Positions 10,289 to 21,589 of a stretch of DNA of 22,056 nucleotides are shown in pieces. The DNA comes from Proteromonas lacertae (lineage: Eukaryota > Sar > Bigyra > Opalinata > Proteromonadidae): NCBI GenBank assembly GCA_002245135.1, contig NGBS01000367.1, positions 1 through 22,056 of the forward strand, in the 5' to 3' direction. How positions within the stretch are numbered: the first letter of the stretch is position 1; the number at the start of each line of letters is the position of its first letter. Below the pieces are notes generated by a model. That model saw nothing but the letters and a program-made list of their open reading frames with translations. It was not told the DNA's origin and made no database searches. The translations under genes were made by a program, and so were the position numbers.

Positions 10289-10313
10289 AATACATAAAAT
10301 ACACTTTAATACA
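10289..10313 (+). promoter_or_regulatory. Three AATACA words with 9-10 bp spacing
   Basis: AATACA at 10289, 10298 and 10308 (spacing 9 and 10 bp), ending 26 bp before the TMEM41-like start codon. It resembles the array at 7097-7130 in word, spacing and position relative to the ATG. It also lies 62 bp after the stop of the previous gene, so a role in 3'-end formation cannot be excluded. Confidence 0.33.
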
Positions 10314-10339
10314 AGTGTATTATTTGAATTATTCTTTTA

Positions 10340-11231
10340 ATGAGTAAACGTTATCTTTCGCTCATTCTTATTTATGGAATTGGAATAATTTATATAGTAT
10401 TCATCATATTGCAAGTATTTCAATCAAAGGATCAATCATGTTCAAAATTAAGTCTTTCTCAAGTTTATTATCACATCACAAACAAAAATGTATACAAGCA
10501 AAATATCAAATATAATATTAGTTTTCTCAAGCTGCTGATTTTTTCCTCTGTATTAAGCATCTACACTCCAATTCCGCATTTTTCACTATAAATTACATAA
10601 TGATGTATATTACATTACAGTCATTAAGTATACCAGGATCAATTATTCTTAATTTTCTCTCTGGTATATTATATGGTTTTTATCCTGGTTTTATCATTAT
10701 TTCAATATGTACATCTATTGGTACATCTTTAATATACACTGTTTCAAAGTTATACGGAGTAAATGTGTTTAAACCAATCATACCACACTCATTATCAGTT
10801 CATTTTGAACCTGAAGTATGTTTAAAAGTTCTTTTATATTTTTAATAGGTAAAACATTTATCACTTAAATCATTCATTGTCACAGTATGTCTTAGACTCA
10901 GCCCTGTACCAAATTGGTTTATTAATCTCTTAGCTCCCCATTTACCACTTAATTTATTATCATTTGTGATTGGTACTATTGTAGGATTAACACCTGCTAT
11001 GTATGTGCAAATAACTGCAGGAATGGCAGCAATGAAATTAACTACCGATCCAGGTTCAACATCACTTTATTCTGTGATTTTACCGATTATAATTGTGTTG
11101 GTTGTTATGTGGATATGTTCACATTATGTGACTAAGCATTTTGTTCCACAGGAAATCACTGATGTATTGAAAAGACATTCTCTTAACAGTATTCTTGTTA
11201 TTTATTTATTATTTTCATAGAGGAGATATAG
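10340..11231 (+). CDS. TMEM41-like VTT-domain membrane protein (lipid scramblase family)
   Basis: Exons 10340-10489, 10522-10815, 10849-11188 and 11221-11231 give 264 residues, close to the usual TMEM41 size. The VTT (DedA/SNARE-associated) hallmarks are clear: IPGSIILNFLSGILYGF, then CTSIGTSLIYTVSKLYG, then LRLSPVPNWFINLLAP, then IGTIVGLTPAMYVQ. These match TMEM41A/B IPGSALLN.LSGVLYGF, AIGASLCYLLSK and LRLFP.SPNWFLNL. TMEM41B and VMP1 are ER phospholipid scramblases needed for autophagy and lipid mobilisation; that role is taken from the family. The N-terminus has one hydrophobic helix (YLSLILIYGIGIIYIVFIIL). Removing the last 32 nt intron (11189-11220) gives a C-terminus of KEI; without splicing the protein would run ten more hydrophobic residues to a TAG at 11218. 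Confidence 0.87.
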
Positions 11232-11330
11232 TGTACATTATAGTTAATATAAAATTTTCATTTAAATTTACTTTGTTTGTGTAGATATTTTGATATTAAA
11301 AAACAGGTCAAGATCTGTTCGTGACTCAAA

Positions 11331-13014
11331 ATGTTTTTGCATTTTTCTTCTTCATCTTTGAGATATTCTCTTCGAAATATATCTAAATTCAGTACACTCA
11401 CTTCAAGCTATTTAGATAAAACCATCACATGCAAATCAAAGAGAGTCTTATCTGAATTTGAAACATGTTATGAAAATGTATAGAAATAACTACTATTATT
11501 ATAGTTTTTAGAATGTAAAGACTATGTAACAAAACCTCTTCATGATGTATATTCTTTATTGTGTGATTTTTTAGTTATATAAGAAAGATAAGAGTTTATA
11601 CATGGCGCCTATACTAGTTGCTTTTGAACATATAATGCAGAATGGATTTTCTCATTCAACCGTAGAAACTGACATTAACTTCCTTCATAAGCTAAATCTA
11701 GAAGGAAAATGTACAAATACAGAATTAGACTATTACAAAGCACTCATAAAATGGAATGAAGGTAAATTATCTGATGCAGCTAACATTTTAGAACAAAATC
11801 TCCTCATTACTCCTGAAGATATTTTAACTTTAAGAATATTACATGATATATACTATCATTTAGGTGATAAATATAACTTAGTATATTTTATATTAACATA
11901 TATATAGTTAAATAGTGTAAATCGAGTAGCTTCTCATTATTCTAATGCTGTATATGGATATGAGACATTATTAAGTCTTCAGTCATTCGGATTACAAGAA
12001 AATCATTATTTCAAAACAGCTGAAGAAACAGCAATGTCAGCCTTAACAATTGATTCTAATAATATGATTGGTTATTTAGCTTTAGCACATTTAAAATATA
12101 ATTCTGCAAATATTCGAGAAGGTCAAAGAATCTATAGAGAATTTGAAGATTATTGGAGTAAAAGTAGTAAAATAAATGAAAGTTTATATATAAACTTTAA
12201 AAATATGTGTGAATATGGTCAAACTCCTCAAGCCATGAATATCTATGAAGGATTAGAAGTAGAGAAAGCTAGTTTGAATAATATAGTTTGTAAAACGGCT
12301 AGTTTATTTTATTTAGATTTAGATCATGATGCTAGTAGTGATAAATGGAAAGAATATTCAAAGTCAAAATGGGAAATATTATTATCTCAATGGAATGAAT
12401 ATAAATCTCAACGTAATTATCCATTTTATGATATTTTATTGGCTATTACATTATGTAAAACAAAGAATTTTGATATTTTGAAGAAATTGAAAAAAGAAAT
12501 AAATGATTATTGTAATAATAATAATAATAAGCCAACTGAATATAATGATAATAATTTTATAAAGTATTCTTCTTCTACTTCCTCCTTTATATATAATGAA
12601 AATGTAATAGACTATATTCCAAGAATGAAATCAATAGGATTGCCACTTATTAATACAATCGAATTATATTATGAAAAGAAATATAAAGAATGTTTATATC
12701 ATTTATTACCATTAAAATCGAAATTAGAATTTTTAGGAATGTGTGAATTAGATAGAGATTTGTTTAACTACTTCATAATTGAATGTTCAATAAGAAATGG
12801 TGATTATAATATAGCTCATTCCTTATTGTGTGAAAGAAGCTATTTAAAATCAACAGCTCCTTATTCAATTGATCGAATTGGTGATATATATTTAATAAAT
12901 AAAGATTATGCTAAAGCTAAATATTATCATACAAGAGCGAATGATTTAGGAAGAAGACAAGGAATGATATCTTCATATTATCAAGAATATACAGGTAAAT
13001 ATGATGAATGGTAA
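11331..13014 (+). CDS. Tetratricopeptide repeat protein 38 (TTC38)-like
   Basis: Exons 11331-11477, 11505-11546, 11575-11880 and 11908-13014 are all in phase 0 and give 533 residues, close to the family length. Similarity to TTC38 runs throughout: DLYKKDKSLYMAPILVAF, ELDYYKALIKWNEGKLSDAANILEQNL, LRILHDIYYHLGD, FKTAEETAMSALTIDSNN, GLPLINTIELYYEKKY, LDRDLFNYFIIECSIR and HSLLCERS. TTC38 is a helical-repeat protein of unclear biochemical role. The first about 35 residues (MFLHFSSSSLRYSLRNISKF and on) are basic, Ser-rich and free of acidic residues until Asp33, like a mitochondrial targeting presequence, which human TTC38 lacks. An Asn run near residue 375 comes from an AAT repeat. The stop is only 58 bp from the stop of the convergent pseudokinase-LRR gene, so their 3' ends must abut or overlap. 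Confidence 0.85.
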
Positions 13015-13072
13015 TAATTGTAAATTGTTTTTGTTTTTGTTTTTATAGACAAAAAAATAAATAAATATAAAA

Positions 13073-16000
13073 TCATTCAATATTAAGAAATTCATTTGAT
13101 AATTCTTTCTTTTCTTCATCTCTTATACCATCCAGTTTTATTCTTATAATTGTAGAAAATGCATCTAAAAATGATTTTAATTCTTTTTTATCTACATCAT
13201 CTTTTACTGTTATTGATAATTCATATAAAATATAAAACACTTCTCTATTATTTTTCATCAATCTTAATTCATTCTCATTTAATTTATTACCTAATAGATT
13301 TATATATCTAATTGTTCTATTTTCTTTCAATGTTTCTACTAATAATTTTAATCCTCTTTCACTCATTCCAATATCTATTCAAATAAAAATATTATCATAT
13401 ATCCTTATATACTGGAGAGATTTAAATAGATTAAATCATTTTGCCAACTTTTTTCTGAAAATATTTTAAAAAATTTACATATTATTTCTATTCCTTCATC
13501 TCCAATTGGATTATTATTTATTGGAATGTTAAAAGCTCTTTTTGGTAAAGATTCTGTTAATTCTTTTAATCCTTTTGAACTGATTTTATTATTGTATAAA
13601 TCAATTTCTTTAAAATCAATCCGCTTTATTAAGGAAATATGAGAATCATTCAGATTTAAATCTATCTCAATATAAACATGGAATCTATACTAGACAAATC
13701 ATAACCATAAAAACCATCCTTTCTAACACAATAATCTATATAATACTCTACTTCTTCACTAGTCCATGATAAACTATTCATTGCTATATAGGGATTAGTT
13801 GTTTTTTCTAATGATTTTGAACATATTGATTTTAATCCATTCATTCGAATATTATTTCCTTTTAGATATATACTATAGCAACATTTAAATGAATCAATTT
13901 TATTTGTTAATAATTTCACACTTTCATCATCTATTGAAATATTACTTAAATTCATTTGGTTTAATGCAGATCTATCCATTAACATTTCCAAATCATTTGA
14001 TATCAGTTTAAATCCTGCATTACCAATTGGATTATCTATTAATCATACATTAAATATTTATATAATAATACTATGGATGATTAACTTTTTAATATAATTA
14101 TTCTCCTTCATATATTTCACTAAATATTCTATTCCAATTGAATCTATATTATTATTACTTAAATCAAGTCTTTTAATTTTTTTATAATAATTACTATAGC
14201 AATAACATTCATATAAATTATCTGCATAATCATAATCATCATCATCGTCATAATCATCGTCGTCTTCTTCTTCTTCGTTCTTTTCTTCTTCTTTCTTTTC
14301 TTTATCTGCATCACTGTTAATCTTCTTTAAACCATCAACTAAATATTTCAATCCAATTGAAGATAATCCCATTTCTATTACATATTATATTATAGTAATA
14401 ATACTTGAACAATTCATTGTAGGATATTTCTTTAACAAATTCAAATGAGGTGATAGTAATCTCATTCCTTCATCTCCTATCTCATTTCCATATATTATGA
14501 TCTCTTTAAGACTATGAAATGAAGATAAATTGTCAATCAGAGTTTCAATACTTCGATGAGAGAGTTTATTATCTAATTTTATACAAATACCAAATTATAC
14601 TTCGCATATATAACCATTCTATCTCACTTAATTCATTCCATCTTAAAGATATGAATGGAATGAAGATATCATCATCAATTTCACATCTTGCCAGATTTAA
14701 TTCATTTTTATGGATTAAAAATGGAGGAATAGGACCATAATTAGAAGGAATATCAGCATTAACATCTTTAATATACTTTATTAATAATGGGATGTTTTTA
14801 TCAATTAGTAATTCTTTACTCCCATTAAAACTAAACTTTACTTTATCAATTGGAAATGTGGAAAATAATGCTTTTAATCCTCTCCAATAAATGTCATTAT
14901 TCTCAATGTTAATTCTCTCTATATTTGAATATTTGTGTAATTCTTGGGATAATATTATCATTGATTCATCATTTAACCTCATTCTTTCAAAATCCAAAAT
15001 ATTATTTCTATTGATTAATAAATATAAATATGGAAGAATCAATCTGAATCCTTTTGGACCAATCGGATTAGCTATTACATATTTATAAAATGAATAATAA
15101 ATAAATACCTTTAAGATTGACATATTTCAATTTCATTAATGGAATTGATTCTATAAATGTTTCAATAAAATAGAAAGATAAACTGCAGTATGATAAATCT
15201 AATTCTTGTAAATTTGATAATTGTGAAAACAATGATCCAAATAATGACTGATATTGAATTGGAATATGAAAATTACTATAATAATCAACTATACAAAATA
15301 TAAAAGAATAAAATAATACTAAATAAAAGCTTTGTTGAATTAAATATTTTCAATAAACTGAAAATATACTTCATTCCATCATCACAGAAACATATACAGT
15401 TTGAATCAAATTGGATTTTTTCTTTATTTATTTTATCATTTTCTATTTTGAATATTATTTCATCTAAATAACATTCCTCACATTCTTTACATTGATGATG
15501 AATATGAAATTTTAGTTTATCTCTGATTGATTCATCTTTTGTAATTATTTTCATCATTAATAGTATTGATAGTATTCTTTCATTACGATTTGTACTGTAT
15601 AATTCTATCAGATTATCTTTGACACTTTCCCATTTACCATGTCTATTATAACATTCTGATTGATTAAATATAGATGGAGGTATTTCTATTACATAATCAT
15701 TATTGAATAATATTTCTTTCATTTCTCTCAATACCATCATATTATTATCACTATCTCTTATTATCTCACTCATTTTTATCATCTCTTTTTTCAACTCTTT
15801 CAAACTCAATCGATCTTCACTTTTCAATATTAACATCTTTTCAACTATCTCTTTCATTATATCATCTTTCATTAATTCTTTATTATATGAACAATTCATT
15901 ATATTGTAGATTATTTTGATGATATTATTATCTTCACTAAATGGTAATTCTTGACTTATCATTTCATATAATATACAACCAATTGACCAAATCACACTTC

Positions 16001-16598
16001 TATCGTTACATTCTAAACCATTTAACTCCTCTGGGCTTTTAAAGCAAATATCATACACTCTCATATCTTCATCTTTTCTCATAATATTTACAGATAAATC
16101 GCATATCTTTATTTCATCATCTTCTTCATATATAATATTAGAACTCTTTAGATTACCAACTTTTAATTCATAATCTTCCAATATCATCAATACATCACAT
16201 ATGACACTTATTATATTGCATGAATCACTTCTTAATATGAATTTTGTGTTAATAATGTATTCTAAGTCATATTTATAGTATTCTCGTGATATTATCATAT
16301 ATTCATTATATCCATTTATTTGGAATGTTTCAGAACAACATATGGAAGGTAAAGAACAATCTAACAACATAGAGTTATTCTCATAGAACTTTAATATCAT
16401 CTTTTCTTTTATTCCAGCAATATTTATCACTTTCACCATTTTAATATCTCTTTGATGTTGTATGACAATATCTACTTCTACTTTACTCTTTTCGATATTC
16501 TCCACTATCTATAATATATAAGTCAACAAAAATACTATAGAACCATTGGGCAATACTGCAGGTAATACGTTATTTACAAAAGATTTCAAACTAAACAT
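13073..16598 (-). CDS. Pseudokinase-like domain fused to a leucine-rich-repeat array
   Basis: Nine exons: 16536-16598, 15320-16508, 15109-15288, 14601-15071, 14405-14572, 14072-14374, 13691-14035, 13413-13661 and 13073-13374. The eight introns (27-38 nt) all keep phase, giving 1089 residues. The start is the ATG at 16598, since the long second exon has no good ATG at its head. The kinase fold covers about residues 25-285: MVKVI (candidate beta-3 Lys47), KVGNLKSSN at the catalytic loop (HRD Asp replaced by Asn140), CDLS for DFG, KSPEE for APE, and VIWSIGCILYEM with the F-helix Asp lost. Catalysis is therefore doubtful. A linker contains HHQCKECEEC, perhaps metal-binding. From about residue 440 to the C-terminus there are ribonuclease-inhibitor-like LRRs (LQELDLSYC, LKANPIGPKGF, LDLSNNNIDSIG, NNPIGNAG, INLLGNKLNENE), interrupted by an acidic Glu/Asp run. 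It is probably a cytosolic signalling scaffold; the ligand is unknown. Confidence 0.82.
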
Positions 16599-16764
16599 TT
16601 TCTTTCTGTTTCAAAAATATACTCGTTTCATAATCAGTTATTCATTTTTAAAATCTCGAAATATTCACTCTATTCAACATATCAATTCATTTACAATCAA
16701 CAAACAAATTCAAAATAGAAATAAATTTCATAATATAAAAAAATCTCTTCAAAACTACACTTCT

Positions 16765-19700
16765 TTAAGACAAATCTTCTCGAGGAGTAACTTGTTGATG
16801 TTTGGCTGCTTTACCTAATTCTACTTTACCAGCAGAAGAAGCAAAATTCATTGAACAGAATGATTCATCAGAACTAGCCATAGAAGGAGATATCTATTCA
16901 TATAATATATAATACACACAATATATATATACTTGAACAATCATCAATGTTTTAGCATCTCCAGATAAACTATCTTGTAACAAATATGTCAATTTACTAT
17001 CTCTAAAAGGAACATGAGCTTGTTTAGATCCTCGAGCTTTGATTACTATACCAAGTTGAGTAAGTGATAAATTAATAGCTTTAGCTTCATCTAATCTCTT
17101 ACCTTCAGCTTTTGTCTTATTGATTCTCTCAGAACCAGCTAAATCAATCAAATGTAATTTACCAATTGAAACTACACCTGTATATTTATCTTTTGCAGTT
17201 GAATAGATTGAAAATATGCAGTGAGAACGACTGGAAGTTTTATTCATTTTAGTTGAAGCTGTTGCTCGATTCTTATTTCCAACATCCATTAATCTAAACA
17301 CTTCTTCGATTTGAGTTACTTTGGTGATGGTTAAACCTTGAACATAGTTTACATTCTTTCCATCTTTCTTTTCTAATTTTATTTCTAATTTTTGACCTCC
17401 TAATGGATTACTTGATAATAAATCATAGATTTCTTCATTATATATTTCCATTAAACTTACAGATAATGATATATCTAAATGATCACTTTTCTCTTTCGCT
17501 AATTCAAATAATCGATTGATTGCTCGATAATTCACACCACGATCCTCAGGAGGTCCTTCCATAGTATAAGTTTTACCAGAACCTGTTTGACCATAAGCAA
17601 ATATTGTCACATTATATCCATCTAATACAGAAGTGATTAATGGTTCAACTTCATTATAAACATCAGTGTTTGTTTCTTTTGGTGTAAATATCCTATCACA
17701 TTCCCAAGATTTTATATATCCTTTCGTTGCTTTTAGTGATAATTCACCATCTTCCATCTTTACTACAGATGTTTCTTTTTCACTGCCCAATAACGGTCTA
17801 ACTCGACATAATACTCGAATATTACCTCGTAATTCTTGTAATACATTAAATAGTCTTCGTCTTTCAGCCATTTCTTTACGATATTTCTTAAATACATCAG
17901 TGTATTTCTCATTTACATCATTAAAGTTCTTTTGAATAATGGAATGAATATCTTTTAGATTACTTGTCATTTCTGTTTTAATGGCTACTGATTGTTTCTT
18001 TATATCTTTCAATTCACTATTAATTTCTTTCGATTTAGCATTTACGATTTGCATTACTTTAGATGTTGAGTTTTCGGTTTGATTCCATTTATCACTTAAT
18101 TCTTTATATTGTTTATTCAATTTATCAATTTCTTTATCTTTATCTTGAAGTTCTTTCTTTAATGATGAAGCATCTTTTGCTGCTAATGATAAACTATTTA
18201 ATTCTTCATTCAACTTATCAATTGTTGATTTATTCTCACTTATTTCACCATTCAGTTTTTCAGCATTCTTTAATAATTCATTAATCTTATTTTGTAGTTT
18301 GTTATTATCACCACTCGTTTGTTCATATGTTTTTATCTTCTCTTGAGCTGATTCTAGTTGTGATTTCAAATCCTTTAACTGTGCTAAATACTCCTTTTCT
18401 TTCTCTTTTTCTTGCTCTCTTTCTTTTTCTCTTTCTTTGTCTTTTGCATTGTCTTTCTCTTTATTATTCTCTTTTGGAGTTTCACGTGGTGTTACTGTTC
18501 CACTAGCTGCACCACTTGCATTACTACTTCCACCACCATTCTTCTGTTGTTCTAAAACTATTCTAAATTGTTGTTTTAATTTCTCTATTATATAAATAAT
18601 AATAATATATATACTATATTTAGCTTGTAATTCTTCATATTGAGCGTTGTTAGGTAATGAAGGAGAATCACTTGATGAAGATGGAGCTGAAGGAATTGAA
18701 TCACTTCCACTTCCACCTGCTGCTTTCTTACTCTTCACTAACTTTACATAATTTGTCTTCCATTTAATTGCCTTCTGTTTGAATAACAACGCCTTCTGTT
18801 TTATCTTTTGAGATTCTTTTGTTTTGGTTTCTAATTGTTGTTTCAGTTCAGTTATCTGCTTTGAATCTGCTTCTGCTGTTGTATTTACTTTAGCTGCTGT
18901 TGGTATAATATCTACTTGGAATTCTGGTGGTAATGGTTGACCTGTGCTTAACCAATAATTGTATAATGATTCATTCTTTGCTCTAAGAATATGTAATAAG
19001 TCATTGGGTTTAGTTGTATCATTTTCTAATAACATTATTGAATCATAATAAACCTATATAAATATTATATATATATATTAATATTATACTTTATTTTCAT
19101 ATTCAAATGCTTCTAATTTCTTCTTCAATATTAAATTCTGTACTTTCAAATTCTCTTCCGTGTTTTGAGCATCTTCATCTTTATCCACTTTGTCAATTTC
19201 TTTGGATTTCTTTTGTAGACTTTCAGCATACTATGATTATAACAATAAAATAATAATAATAATAATAAATACAGCTTCCATATCTTCTAATTCATCATCA
19301 TCATCTTGTATTTTATTGCTAGTAAATTTACCTTTAGTATAATCAACAAAGTCAAGTAATTTCTCACTGGCTTCTTTGATTATGTTCATATACTTCTTTT
19401 TGACCATTGCTGCTTTCTTATTGAGATCTTCATTACCCTATTAATATAATATATTATGATATATACTTGTATAGCTGAGGTTTGATTCTCAGTAATTCGA
19501 CTGTTGAGTGTAGCTAGGTTGGTAGTTAAATTTTCATTTCTATTTTAAGATACATAATAAGTATTCAGATATACAATCTCTTTAATTGGTTGATTTGATC
19601 ACCATCTTCAACAATTCTTTTTTGAAGCGCTTCTATTTCTCTCTGATGTGCAGTAGTGATAGCTATAAGTGAATAAACTTTAAAATATACAAAAATTCTC

Positions 19701-19904
19701 ATATTCATCACTATCTGAAGAATAAGAATCTGATGACCAGTCCTAGAGTATAATTGACAATTTAAATACATCCACTCCAAATTCAGTTGCAAATGTCTGG
19801 TGAATGTCTTCATGCAATTGTACAGCTGAAGGATCATACACTACAGGTTTGTGAAAAGCCTTTAAACAATAGTCATATAATGTATATACTGTTTCCTGAC
19901 TCAT
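16765..19904 (-). CDS. Kinesin-14 (C-terminal motor kinesin)
   Basis: Nine exons: 19770-19904, 19691-19742, 19575-19662, 19467-19539, 19273-19437, 19090-19230, 18615-19053, 16933-18584 and 16765-16893. They give 957 residues with every junction in phase. The N-terminal half is mostly coiled coil with Ser/Gly/Ala- and Lys/Glu-rich linkers. The motor sits at the C-terminus (about residue 612 on), preceded by the neck ELRGNIRVLCRVRP typical of minus-end-directed kinesin-14. Motor motifs are GQTGSGKTYTMEG (P-loop), NKTSSRSHCIFS (switch I), LIDLAGSER (switch II) and VPFRDSKLTYLLQDSL. The last exon supplies ISPSMASSDESFCSMNFAS, the conserved end of the motor, and the protein stops soon after. Kinesin-14s crosslink and slide spindle microtubules. 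Intron 7 (18585-18614) has no stop and a length divisible by three. The gene ends 166 bp upstream of the next minus-strand gene. Confidence 0.95.
18585..18614 (-). other. 30 nt stop-free, frame-preserving intron in the kinesin gene
   Basis: The GTATAT donor and AATAG acceptor match the window's intron consensus. Unlike every other intron here whose length is divisible by three, this one has no in-frame stop. Its translation (SIYIIIIYII) is hydrophobic and out of place in a polar coiled coil, so it is an intron rather than exon. If retained it would add ten residues without triggering nonsense decay. Confidence 0.8.
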
Positions 19905-19970
19905 AATTTCAAAATATAGGCTATAAAGCTAACTAAAAAGCAACTAACAGAAAGCCAGAAATTTCAAAAA

Positions 19971-19986
19971 TCAAACTCAAGTTTGA
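19971..19986. promoter_or_regulatory. Perfect dyad in the divergent kinesin/ZC3H15 promoter
   Basis: TCAAACT and AGTTTGA face each other across two bases, roughly mid-way between the two divergent start codons (19904 minus, 20047 plus; 142 bp apart). Symmetry and position suit a dimeric transcription-factor site serving both genes. No factor can be named. Confidence 0.3.
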
Positions 19987-20046
19987 GAATCAAGCATTTT
20001 TATTTAAATTGCTTTAAATCTTCACTTTTAGTGCTTATCATTCAGA

Positions 20047-21424
20047 ATGCCAGGTGAAAAAAGTGGTAAAGCAAAAAAGCGTGAACAACAAAAAGCACAA
20101 CAGAAAGCACAAGAAAAATTTGCTAATAAAATAGTGGAAGATAAGACTTTTGGTCTTAAAAACAAAAATAAGAGTAATTCTATGCAATTATAATTTAATT
20201 AGGTAAAAAGGTCCAACAATACGTAAATCAAGTGAAGAAAGTGTACACAGGAACAGTATATAATCTCTATGATATAAATTGATGAATAGAATGATAAAAT
20301 AGAAGAAGAAAAGAGAAGACAACAAAGAGAAAAGAAGAATGAACTAGAACGACAAAAGAAGGAAATGGAAGAATTAATGAAAGTCGTAATAGAACAGCCA
20401 AAGCCAAAATTTGGTGAAGATCCAAAATCAATATTATGTCAATTTTTCAAATTAGGTAAATGTAAAAAAGGTGATAAATGTAAATTTTCTCATGATTTAA
20501 CAATTGAAAACAAAGCAGCAAAGAAATCATTATATACCGATACTCGTGATGACAAAAAACCAGAAGATAACATGGAGAATTGGGATCAAGAGACTCTAGA
20601 AAAAGTTGTCGAAGAAAATGCCAAACAAGCGAAGAACCAATCAAGATCCAAGACAATCTGTAAATATTTCTTAGATGCAATAGAGAGAGAAGTATACGGC
20701 TGGTTCTGGAAGTGTCCAAATGGTGGAAATGACTGTCCATATAGACATGCATTACCTGAAGGATTTGTATTTAAAACACGTAAACAGAAGGAGTTAGAAT
20801 CCATGCAGAAAGCTGAAATGAGTAGTGTTGATAAGGAATTATTACAATTAGAGAAGTTAGAGGAATTAAGAGCACATTTACCAACTTCAGGATTAACACC
20901 AGTAACACCAGAGACATTTGCAAAATGGAAAGAAGATAGAATTAAGAAAAGAGTATTATTATATTATTAATTATTTTGAATAGGAAGAAGAAAGAATCAA
21001 AGCTGCAGCAGATCAAGCCAATAATAAAGTTCAACAGCAACAACGTGGTTTATCAGGAAGAGATTTATTCTCATACGATCCATCGTTGTTTGTGGATGAT
21101 GATGAACGCTGGTAATAATGAATATGATGTGATTGAAGAAAGAGAGAATGATGGCAATGATGAAGATAAAGATAATGCACCACCTGCACCTTATTTACAA
21201 ACAGATGGACCAATTGATGAGACATTATTTGAAGAGGAAGATTTGGATATTTACCAGATGATGATGATGATGATGATGAAGGAGAGAAAGAACGAGAAAC
21301 AAAACCTGATGAAAGTAATAATAGCAATAATAATGATAATAATAATAGCGAGAGTAATAATAATACAAATAAAGAAGAAGAAGGTGATAATGAAGGTGAA
21401 AAAGAAGCAAAACCATCTGAATAA
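20047..21424 (+). CDS. ZC3H15: ZC3H15 / DRG family regulatory protein 1 homolog (CCCH zinc finger)
   Basis: Binds and stabilises the GTPase DRG1 in the translation machinery (family knowledge). Introns lie at 20174-20202, 20256-20289 and 20953-20983. The order of features matches the family: a Lys/Gln-rich N-terminus with KIVEDKTFGLKNK; finger 1, C-x7-C-x5-C-x3-H (CQFFKLGKCKKGDKCKFSH); DNMENWDQETLEKVV; and finger 2, C-x17-C-x6-C-x3-H, ending CPYRHALPEGF. An acidic tail carries DETLFEEEDLDI, similar to the human DENLFTGEDLDEL. The frame breaks twice in the last exon: one surplus base near 21105 and one missing T near 21250-21252, which cancel, so the tail after 21257 returns to the original frame and ends at TAA 21422-21424. 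Read literally, the protein stops at 21115. I favour sequencing error because the conserved tail motif lies in the shifted part. Confidence 0.9.
21258..21281 (+). repeat. Trinucleotide run encoding poly-Asp
   Basis: About seven tandem ATG/GAT units that, in the family-consistent frame, encode an Asp run in the acidic tail of ZC3H15. It lies directly after one of the inferred base losses. Such runs vary in length and are also hard to assemble. Confidence 0.7.
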
Positions 21425-21589
21425 GTTATTATTATATAATATATAATAATATTTGATTTTTAACATTTTGTTTTTATTTTTATTGTTGTTTTGTTAGTAT
21501 ATTATAGGGGAAAAACAAATAAAAGACAAAATAAAGATAATTATAAGATGATAATAAATCTGATAATTGAGATTGATATCTCAATATTG

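Noticed and set aside
13073-16505. Several separate small LRR genes plus a kinase gene starting at 16505
   Set aside because: All eight introns join in consistent phase, and the first codon at 16505 is GTG with a perfect acceptor just upstream leading to an ATG exon at 16598.
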